Of a stretch of DNA of 33,807 bases, positions 24,353 through 31,080 are shown one piece after another; positions within the stretch are counted from its first letter, which is position 1, and each line of letters starts with the position of its first letter. The DNA is from an uncultured Saprospiraceae bacterium. GTDB lineage: Bacteria > Bacteroidota > Bacteroidia > Chitinophagales > Saprospiraceae. The notes under the pieces were generated by a model that was not told the DNA's origin, ran no database searches, and saw only the letters and a program-made list of their open reading frames with translations. The stretch covers positions 1 to 33,807 of the forward strand of contig CALIIW010000298.1 in assembly GCA_938018185.1 (NCBI GenBank), written 5' to 3'. Both the position numbers and the translations under genes were made by a program.

Positions 24353-27300
24353 TATTGCGCTTTAGAGTTATTAATTACAAAGAGTTCTTCCCAATCAGAA
24401 TCAAAATTATTTTGTTCTATTCGACTTCTATAATCTTTTCTAGATACGCCATTGGCAAAAAGCTCTTTATCGGTTCCTTCAAATACAATTTCAATATCAT
24501 TTAAATCGATCAAGTCAAAATCAAAGGATTTCTTCCTTTGTGGACGTATACCCATTTTTTGAAATTGCTTATCTACCCACAATAATTTTTTGTCTTTTGT
24601 ATAAAAAGAAGCCAACAATAATGGAATATTTATTTGTTCTGAACCTGCATTTTTCAAAGTTCCTTTCAATGAATTATTCACTTGTTCTATATTCTGAATC
24701 CCAATATCTTTGTTCAAATTGTAATCTGAAGCCATGGCTTTTACAAAGAGGACAAACTTTGTAGGTTTGTTTTGAAATTCAAATGGAATCGATAGTTCTG
24801 GATCAAATTTTTCGGGTATCGCAGCAAATGATTTTTGCCAAGCGATTTCTTCAAAATCAATTCTAAAAGGGCTAACTTCTTTGGGAAGTATATGATGGAC
24901 TAATATATCCCTTGCATTGTACCTTAAAATTTCTCTATCTAATGAATCATATAATACAGCTTCAACTGTCAAATATGCGGGAACATCATCTACATTCTGA
25001 ATATCTCCCACGACAGAATATGAATTATTGAATTTAATTAAATTAGCCGAATTGATGTAAAGCTCCGGGCGATCTAAAACGTCTCGCTTATCTGTATTAT
25101 TAACATCTGCCGCTCTTCTTCCTTGATTCACAAAAAATATTTTAGCTTTTGCAAAAAATTGATCTGGAGGTGTGGACTGTTCATATGACTCATGCTGCAG
25201 AAACCATTTGTTTTTATTTCTAACAAAAACATGTTTATGCTCCGTTTGATAACTCATGATTGAGGTAATCCAATTGGCCTTCACTTTAAATTCAACTTGA
25301 TCGCCTGAGATAATATTCTTATCTAAAATTAATAAGCTATCTAACTTAGCAAAAGAAGCTAGGAGCCCATCTTCGATGGTGAGCTCTAGCATAAATTGCG
25401 CCATCTCGGGTCTTGATTCTTTTTCTATTAAAGCATGAGCGGCTTCAAACCTTCTAAAATCCAAATGGTCATAATAAGCATACAAAGCATTTTCCGGAGT
25501 AAGTTGCTCTTTATTTTCCAAATAAGATTTCATACAGGAATAGAAAAATACTGAGGAACTAATCAGAAAAAACAATCCTGTTATCCACCAAATATATTTG
25601 TGTGTCCATTTGGCTGCAATATTTTGAAATAATTGTTCTTTATCTATTCTGACTAAAATGTCATTATCTGAATAATAAATTCTTCCGAACAAATTAAAAA
25701 GGATCATTAGAAAAAGACAAGTAAGCGGCATTATTCCCCAAATCAATCTTTGATATTTAGGTATATTTTTTTTGGGCAATAAGCCAGGCAAAGGAGGAAC
25801 ATCTGGTTTTTCCCAAACTACAATAAAGTTATCGAGTACAACTACTTTCTCCCAACCAGAAAAGTAAAGTAAAGGATCATAAAACTTATCGTTTGAGAAA
25901 ATATATTTGAGATGGTATTTTTCAGGAATGGTTAAAAACTGATGCAAGGCACCTAAGCCTGACATTCCGAGGTACTTAGCATTCTCTAATCTTTCAACTG
26001 GTCTCGTTGTCAGTTCTGGCAATCGTCTGGCAGAATGATAATTTCCATCTACAGTAAGTGCGTCTGTATTGGCAGAAAGCCAAGCAACTTGATCTCCAAA
26101 ACCCAGGGTTAGATACCGCCAAGAATCATGATTATCTGATTTTAAAAAATTAGCAATCGGTTTGATCTCAATTGGCTTTGGTTGTAAGGGTCTAAAGTAA
26201 GCCATGTTTACTATAAGAACTGTTGAAATAAACATTAACAAGGCAAAACCAATTAAAACAATACCGTGCATCTTAGCACCAAAGTATTTATAAATCTTTT
26301 TCTTAAAATCTCCTTCAAATAATTCATAAATAAATAGACCCCAAAAAGGCAATGCCATCAAAGTAGCCCAAAAAGTAAATCTATCTAAAGTTAAAATATT
26401 GAATGCATGCTCTCCCAATATCATCTTAGGTATTGGTGTTGTCCCTCCAGTACCAAGAATAAATGCTAGAGTAAAAGACAAGGCTAGAAAAATCGTTCGT
26501 CTATTGAAAAGTTTTATGAAAAAATAAGGCAGGATGAATGACATCAATCCCCATGGAATTAAGAAAAACACAATTCCAAGATTGGTATTTTCTAAAAAAT
26601 TCTCTCTTGAACCATGCGGAATGGAAACCTGTGTAATCGGATCTGATTTTGACCAAGCCCAATAAGGCCAAATAACAAACAAGACGATGAAGATCAAAAC
26701 CGAACCGAAGAAAATAGCCCTTGGCAAATTTTTCATCACCTCTTTGACAAATTCACTTACACCAAATGATTTTATACCTCCATAAATATCTGCACATCGA
26801 TCCATCATAGCCAAGGCCATGATAGGAGCAATGAAAAAGACAGCTCCAAAAATCGTAGAAACATGATGTGCTGAAGTTGTTACCGCCAACATACTTATAC
26901 CTGTGAAAAAGAAAAACCACTTTTTATGTCGGAAGAATTTATAAACTTCGGGACAAGCATTTAAGACAAAAGCTATTCCCGTTATGCTAGGAAGTTGACC
27001 GAATATATGCAAGGCCTCTAAAAAAGAAAAGCTAAACACAGCTGCAAATGCGGTGTAAGTTGCTGCTTTTTCATGCACTAACAATCTGGCAAAATGATAA
27101 GCACCTCTGATAAATATCAGGCTGATAATGAAGCCCCAAGAAATAAACGCCAACTTCAATCCTATCAGTTTAGAAACCAAAGCAACGTACTGGTGAACCA
27201 ATGGCGGATAAGAAGTTATCGTAAAACCTGTGTACCATTGATAGTTCCAGGATTCAAACCAAGATTCTGCATAATGTGAAGCAAAGAACATATGAACATA

Positions 27301-27453
27301 AGCATCGTAGGTCTTGTCATGGGTAAAAAACAAGATCACCCCATGGAATATCAATCCAAAAAACAGGGCCAAATAGTAATAGGATTTATAGCTCTTGATG
27401 GATGCATCAGGACCTCCTATTGGTGTAATTTCGACTTCTGAAAATTTATTCAT
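24319..27453 (-). CDS. Large polytopic PTPS-related/GT-C-like membrane protein with periplasmic domains
   Basis: This 1044-residue protein has about ten membrane segments over residues 24-440. The first periplasmic loop carries THDKTYDAYVHMFFASHYA (Asp50, His54), followed by WYTGFTITSYPPLVHQY. This matches what I know as the 6-pyruvoyl-tetrahydropterin-synthase-related membrane family; an early acidic residue in the first loop also recalls GT-C transferases. Residues about 440-565 are a soluble domain. Two more membrane segments (about 573-595 and 622-645) follow. Then comes an NTF2-like domain (about 655-770) and two beta domains resembling FxLYD (about 800-890 and 910-1000). It leads the minus operon and has a consensus promoter. 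A role as polymerase or transferase using lipid-linked donors is a hypothesis. Confidence 0.8.
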   Translation of the reverse strand: MNKFSEVEITPIGGPDASIKSYKSYYYLALFFGLIFHGVILFFTHDKTYDAYVHMFFASHYAESWFESWNYQWYTGFTITSYPPLVHQYVALVSKLIGLKLAFISWGFIISLIFIRGAYHFARLLVHEKAATYTAFAAVFSFSFLEALHIFGQLPSITGIAFVLNACPEVYKFFRHKKWFFFFTGISMLAVTTSAHHVSTIFGAVFFIAPIMALAMMDRCADIYGGIKSFGVSEFVKEVMKNLPRAIFFGSVLIFIVLFVIWPYWAWSKSDPITQVSIPHGSRENFLENTNLGIVFFLIPWGLMSFILPYFFIKLFNRRTIFLALSFTLAFILGTGGTTPIPKMILGEHAFNILTLDRFTFWATLMALPFWGLFIYELFEGDFKKKIYKYFGAKMHGIVLIGFALLMFISTVLIVNMAYFRPLQPKPIEIKPIANFLKSDNHDSWRYLTLGFGDQVAWLSANTDALTVDGNYHSARRLPELTTRPVERLENAKYLGMSGLGALHQFLTIPEKYHLKYIFSNDKFYDPLLYFSGWEKVVVLDNFIVVWEKPDVPPLPGLLPKKNIPKYQRLIWGIMPLTCLFLMILFNLFGRIYYSDNDILVRIDKEQLFQNIAAKWTHKYIWWITGLFFLISSSVFFYSCMKSYLENKEQLTPENALYAYYDHLDFRRFEAAHALIEKESRPEMAQFMLELTIEDGLLASFAKLDSLLILDKNIISGDQVEFKVKANWITSIMSYQTEHKHVFVRNKNKWFLQHESYEQSTPPDQFFAKAKIFFVNQGRRAADVNNTDKRDVLDRPELYINSANLIKFNNSYSVVGDIQNVDDVPAYLTVEAVLYDSLDREILRYNARDILVHHILPKEVSPFRIDFEEIAWQKSFAAIPEKFDPELSIPFEFQNKPTKFVLFVKAMASDYNLNKDIGIQNIEQVNNSLKGTLKNAGSEQINIPLLLASFYTKDKKLLWVDKQFQKMGIRPQRKKSFDFDLIDLNDIEIVFEGTDKELFANGVSRKDYRSRIEQNNFDSDWEELFVINNSKAQYCRLLVNGFID

Positions 27454-27548
27454 ACCTTCAAATCAGGCTAAAGCCCAATGATTTAAAGGGTTTTATACGC
27501 ATTTTATGGTATAAAGGTCTCAGTAAATTGGCTTTTTTATGGGACTTT

Positions 27549-27578
27549 CAAAGTTAAATGAAATCAATGTAATGTCAA
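27549..27578 (-). promoter_or_regulatory. Consensus Bacteroidota promoter for the minus-strand operon
   Basis: On the minus strand TTG (27578-27576, in TTTTGTTGACA) is followed after exactly 19 bases by TAACTTTG (27556-27549), an exact TAnnTTTG match. Transcription would begin near 27542, leaving about 90 bases before the ATG at 27453. It is the best promoter match seen in the window. Confidence 0.62.
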
Positions 27579-27593
27579 CAAAATCAATACATT

Positions 27594-28037
27594 ATGGATG
27601 CTGATAGCATACTAGACCAAGGCTTTGATCAAAATGGCTTAAATGTAAATTCTCGAGCAAATGCATATCTCCTTGAGATTTCAAAATGGACGAAATTTCT
27701 TTCTATTGTTTCATTTGTAATTTTTGGGTTAATAATAGTTGGAGCCATTTATGTTCTATCATTCAATTTACGAGGAATGATAGGATTAGCACCTTTAAGC
27801 AGTTTTATCTCTTTAGCAATACTTCTAGTCATCTGTCTATACCCTACTTTCAAACTATTCAACTTTTCAAAAAACATTAAGATTGCCCTAGAAATGAATA
27901 GCGACGCTCAATTGAGTATTGCCTTTGGAGAATTGAAATCTATGTTCAAATTCCTAGGCATTTTTACTTTGATTTTTGTAATTCTTTATGTTAGTATATT
28001 CCTATTTGGAGGAGCAGCTGCTCTTATGTCTTTTTGA
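27594..28037 (+). CDS. DUF5362-like small membrane protein
   Basis: The 147-residue protein has three or four membrane segments (about 35-60, 68-92, 118-145). A conserved-looking opening, AYLLEISKWTKFLSIVSFV, and the cytoplasmic stretch KLFNFSKNIKIALEMNSD match what I know as the DUF5362 family of Bacteroidota. No biochemical role is known. It is divergent from the exopolysaccharide minus operon, whose -33 box is only 15 bases from this ATG, so the two promoters are close or overlapping. A perfect bidirectional hairpin terminator follows 25 bases after the stop. Confidence 0.75.
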   Translation: MDADSILDQGFDQNGLNVNSRANAYLLEISKWTKFLSIVSFVIFGLIIVGAIYVLSFNLRGMIGLAPLSSFISLAILLVICLYPTFKLFNFSKNIKIALEMNSDAQLSIAFGELKSMFKFLGIFTLIFVILYVSIFLFGGAAALMSF

Positions 28038-28062
28038 ATTCTTTCCATTTCTAAAAAGCTAG

Positions 28063-28111
28063 AAAATCAAAAAGGCTTGCGGACAATTTGTCCGCAAGCC
28101 TTTTTGATTTT
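28063..28111. terminator. Bidirectional terminator, 24-base perfect inverted repeat
   Basis: The left arm 28063-28086 and right arm 28088-28111 are perfectly complementary. The core is GGCTTGCGGACAA, flanked by AAAATCAAAAA on the left and its complement on the right. The A tract on one side becomes a T tract on the other, so it works in both directions. It separates the DUF5362 gene (+) from the convergent thioredoxin-fold lipoprotein (-). Confidence 0.9.
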
Positions 28112-28136
28112 AATATCCAAGCAATTCAATAAAGAT

Positions 28137-28802
28137 TTAAGCTTTCTTTTTAATTGAACAACCTATTGCTTTGGTGTAGCTAGGATTTGGATCCTTGCCA
28201 TTTTCCAAAGCATCAATGGCTAGCTTGATATAAGATTTTTCAACTTTAGAGGCATTTCTAGCATTGTCGTCTATAGCACCAATGTACCTTACTTTTAAAT
28301 CTTTATCAAGTAGAAAAACATGAGGGGTCTTTGTTGCTCCATATTTCGGATACACTTTTTGACCTTCATCGAAAAGGTACTCAAAATTAAAGGCTTTTTC
28401 TGTTGCTCTTTCCTTCATGTTTTCAAAGCTATCCTTCGGTTCAACCTCTGGATCATTAGGATTAATGGCAATTACAGGATAACCTTTTGCAGCCATCTCT
28501 GTGTGTAAAGCTACCAACCTATCTTCATACATAACAGAGTAAGGACAATGATTACACGTAAAAGTGACTATGTATCCTTTTGCATCAGCAAAGTTCGCCA
28601 TAGAAACCATTTCACCTTTGACATTTTTAAGATTAAAATCTGGGGCAGTATCTCCGACATGCAGTCCTTCATGAGCTTCCTTGATTTTAGCTTGACTGTC
28701 TTTCGAGTTGCTATCAACATTTGCTGACCCTGATCCACAGCTAACAAATGACCCCATTACAAAAAGGGCAAATATGGTTTGAAGAAAAAATTTGACATTC
28801 AT
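28137..28802 (-). CDS. Thioredoxin/AhpC-TSA-fold lipoprotein with CNHC motif
   Basis: The 221-residue protein has a lipoprotein signal (Cys22 in FVSCGSG) and a Ser/Asp linker. A redoxin domain follows from about residue 45 (VGDTAPDFNLKNVKGE). The active-site motif is TCNHCPY (Cys83, Cys86), followed by VIAINPND and the cis-Pro segment GATKTPHVFLLD. Such proteins are thiol-disulfide reductases or peroxiredoxin-like proteins in the periplasm; the precise partner is unknown. It follows the next TlpA-like lipoprotein by only 25 bases and is probably the second gene of a two-gene operon ending at the perfect hairpin downstream. Confidence 0.86.
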   Translation of the reverse strand: MNVKFFLQTIFALFVMGSFVSCGSGSANVDSNSKDSQAKIKEAHEGLHVGDTAPDFNLKNVKGEMVSMANFADAKGYIVTFTCNHCPYSVMYEDRLVALHTEMAAKGYPVIAINPNDPEVEPKDSFENMKERATEKAFNFEYLFDEGQKVYPKYGATKTPHVFLLDKDLKVRYIGAIDDNARNASKVEKSYIKLAIDALENGKDPNPSYTKAIGCSIKKKA

Positions 28803-28827
28803 AGTAATATTATTTTATGGTTTTATT

Positions 28828-29394
28828 TTAATGATTCATTATTGTTTCTACTTCCTTTTTCAAAGCTTCATAATTATGCACTTCACCATACAAGAATTTA
28901 CTTTTATCTTTTTTATAGATCAAAGTAACCGGAATAGCGCCATCCCACTCTTTATCCACCTTATCAATCCATTCTTGTTGCTTCCCATCAGTTAAAACAA
29001 TAACTTCAGATTTTAGTTTATTATTCTTTATAAAAGGAATTAATTTGGATTCTATTTTTTTTGGGAAGTCTAAGCTTACTAGGATAGACATATACTTCTC
29101 ACCATCAAAATCATCCAGCAATCTTTCAAATAAAGGTAATTCCTTTACACAAGGTTTGCACCAAGTTGCCCAAAAATTTATTAAGTAAGTTGTATCATTT
29201 TCCATCTCAAAAATATGCGCCATATCCTCAAATTTCTCATAAACTTTGGGTCTAGGTAAATTTATTGTTTCTGCCTTTGCAGGCTCTGCTATAGAATCGC
29301 TTGGAGTATTGGTTTTTACCACTTTAGTGGAATCATCACATTGGAACAAATTCATTCCGATAAAAAGCAGGATTAATATGTTTCTAAATTGCAT
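28828..29394 (-). CDS. TlpA-like thiol-disulfide oxidoreductase lipoprotein
   Basis: The 188-residue protein has a lipoprotein signal (Cys19 in LFQCDD). A TlpA/ResA-type thioredoxin domain has active-site WCKPC (Cys79, Cys82) in INFWATWCKPCVKELPLF, and AIPVTLIYKKD supplies the cis-proline. It probably keeps cysteines of exported proteins or cytochromes reduced on the periplasmic side. It is the first gene of a pair with the CNHC lipoprotein. No promoter match was convincing upstream. Confidence 0.87.
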   Translation of the reverse strand: MQFRNILILLFIGMNLFQCDDSTKVVKTNTPSDSIAEPAKAETINLPRPKVYEKFEDMAHIFEMENDTTYLINFWATWCKPCVKELPLFERLLDDFDGEKYMSILVSLDFPKKIESKLIPFIKNNKLKSEVIVLTDGKQQEWIDKVDKEWDGAIPVTLIYKKDKSKFLYGEVHNYEALKKEVETIMNH

Positions 29395-29476
29395 AGATCA
29401 TTCTTTTTGTTTCAATATTATGATCTATGAAATTAAGTCTTTTTTTGGTGGATATTATAAAGGAAAGGAAAATTTA

Positions 29477-29506
29477 CAATTGCACCCTAACTTTAGGATG
29501 CAATTG
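29477..29506. terminator. Hairpin between the barrel gene and the TlpA-like gene
   Basis: The arms CAATTGCA (29477-29484) and TGCAATTG (29499-29506) are exact complements. After one mismatch, CCTAA and TTAGG continue the stem around a two-base centre. On the minus strand it is followed by TAAATTTTCC. It probably ends the outer-membrane barrel transcript. Confidence 0.55.
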
Positions 29507-29548
29507 CTTTGCTCTTTGATGAGAAAAATCATTTATGCAGTAGAGCTT

Positions 29549-30169
29549 CTAAAGTACAGACCCTTTAAATTTAACACCTAACTGAATGCCCATTTTTCTT
29601 GAATTTAGCAATTCGTCATTTGAATTGTAAAAATCAGTTACATTACTGATGCCATTTTCATATCCTACATAAGGAGAAACAGTAAAATGCTTGGCTTTGA
29701 AATCAGCGCCAACTTGAGCAAATAAACTGTGGTTGTTTTGATCCGCAATCAATAGTCCCTCATTTTGCTCTGTCACATTGATATTAAAACTGTAACCAGC
29801 CATTATGTTTGGATTAATTTTCCCAAGATTTAAAACATACTGCAAGTAGATTGGCAATTGGATTTCAATCAGTCCTTCTTCATAAGTCTCCAAGCTAGCA
29901 ACCACTTGATCCATTGTCAACTCCCCAAGCGCAATCTTAGGTTGAATCCCAAAATATAGAGACTTAGCAATTTTATATTCTGCCAGTACACCAACAGCAA
30001 TGCCTTGTGTAGTTATATTTGTATCCTCTAACAAATCACCACTAACATTTATCTTAGCAGTTTGATATTCTAAGAGAATTCCAAAGTTCATTTTTTTCTC
30101 TTGAGCATTTACATTATATGTAGTAAAAACAAAAAGTAGTCCTAATAGAAAAGCGATGTAATTTTTCAA
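29549..30169 (-). CDS. PorT-like outer-membrane beta-barrel protein
   Basis: The 206-residue protein has a signal peptide ending NVNA|QEKKM. The mature protein alternates amphipathic strands (e.g. KSLYFGIQPKIALGEL, IQLPIYLQYVLNLGKINPNI) with tight turns, as in the PorT/OMP_b-brl_2 group of small eight- to ten-stranded barrels. It ends GVKFKGSVL. The role is unknown; many relatives are only known as surface barrels. A paralogue of identical length lies directly upstream. Confidence 0.8.
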   Translation of the reverse strand: MKNYIAFLLGLLFVFTTYNVNAQEKKMNFGILLEYQTAKINVSGDLLEDTNITTQGIAVGVLAEYKIAKSLYFGIQPKIALGELTMDQVVASLETYEEGLIEIQLPIYLQYVLNLGKINPNIMAGYSFNINVTEQNEGLLIADQNNHSLFAQVGADFKAKHFTVSPYVGYENGISNVTDFYNSNDELLNSRKMGIQLGVKFKGSVL

Positions 30170-30200
30170 ATTATATTTTTTATTGGTTCTATGTTTAAAC

Positions 30201-30229
30201 CATAATTAGGTCTTAATATTATGAAGCAA
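30201..30229 (-). promoter_or_regulatory. Candidate promoter for the downstream barrel gene
   Basis: The minus strand reads TTTTG (TTG at 30229-30227), 18 bases, then TAATTATG (30208-30201), seven of eight positions of TAnnTTTG. The ATG is at 30169. It suggests that this paralogue can be transcribed separately from the one upstream. Confidence 0.35.
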
Positions 30230-30266
30230 AACAATTTAACATTTGCAATGAAATGAAGATCTAAAT

Positions 30267-30887
30267 CTAAAGCTTCAATCCTCTAATTTTTATCCCCAAT
30301 TGCAAGACACTCTTTTTATGGTATTGATAAGCATTCACGGCATATCTATAATTAGAAGTCACATTTGACAAGCTATTCTCATAGCCAAAGTATGGGCATA
30401 ATTTAATTCCTTCAAAATTGAACACAAAACCAAATTGTCCTATCAAAGTCTGGTAATCTTTGTATAATTGATCTGATTTATTGTTCTTTTTCAGAAAAGA
30501 TGAAACACCATACCCTGCTGAAACAAAAGATTCAAATTTTCTTATTCTTATTAAATATGTCAAACAAATTGGCATAGCAAATTCTAATTTTCTATCTGTA
30601 CTAGCGGTTGAAAAAAGAATATTTTGAAATTTCAAAATATTCATTTGAAACTTTGGTTCAAAACTTAAAATCAAATTTTTTACTATTTCACTTTCTATCA
30701 AAACACCAATACCTTTCGATTCGTATTTAATGGCTGGCACGTCGATAGTCAAAACCTTTCTATTTTGATAAAGTTCTCCTTTTTGAGCTTCTATGAGGAT
30801 GCCTAAACGCATTTTCTTTTCTTGAGCTAAAAGGCTAACAAGACAAGAACATAACAATAAGAATAATAGAAGGATAGTCTTATCCAT
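30267..30887 (-). CDS. PorT-like outer-membrane beta-barrel protein (paralogue)
   Basis: The 206-residue protein has a signal peptide ending SLLA|QEKKM. It shares with its neighbour the start EKKM..GIL.E.Q, the segment PYFGYENSLSNVT (PYVGYENGISNVT in the other copy) and the ending G.K..G..L, as well as exactly equal length. This is a tandem duplication that has diverged strongly. The family role is unknown. The gap upstream holds no gene up to the perfect palindrome after dnaE. Confidence 0.78.
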   Translation of the reverse strand: MDKTILLLFLLLCSCLVSLLAQEKKMRLGILIEAQKGELYQNRKVLTIDVPAIKYESKGIGVLIESEIVKNLILSFEPKFQMNILKFQNILFSTASTDRKLEFAMPICLTYLIRIRKFESFVSAGYGVSSFLKKNNKSDQLYKDYQTLIGQFGFVFNFEGIKLCPYFGYENSLSNVTSNYRYAVNAYQYHKKSVLQLGIKIRGLKL

Positions 30888-31007
30888 TTTACAAAGTAGC
30901 TTTATAAAATTTAAACGCTAGTTATAAAATCTTATTTTGATTGATTAGTGCTATTTAGTGGTGTGGCAGGAAATACTAGACGCATGAGATAATTATTCTC
31001 TGAGTTC

Positions 31008-31057
31008 ACCTAACATAAGAAGCACCATGGCATGCCATGGTGCTTCTTATGTTAGGT
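31008..31057. terminator. 50-base perfect palindrome downstream of dnaE
   Basis: Bases 31008-31032 and 31033-31057 are exact reverse complements with no unpaired centre (core CACCATGGCATGCCATGGTG). It lies 24 bases after the dnaE stop on the minus strand. Its position suggests a transcript end, but no T run follows the stem in either direction, so it may instead be a protein-binding or recombination dyad. Confidence 0.6.
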
Positions 31058-31080
31058 AGCAACACTAAATCAAAATAAAA

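Noticed and set aside
29246-29581. 111-codon plus-strand frame across the TlpA-like gene start and the hairpin
   Set aside because: It overlaps the antisense of a clear lipoprotein gene and an inverted repeat; no recognisable protein.
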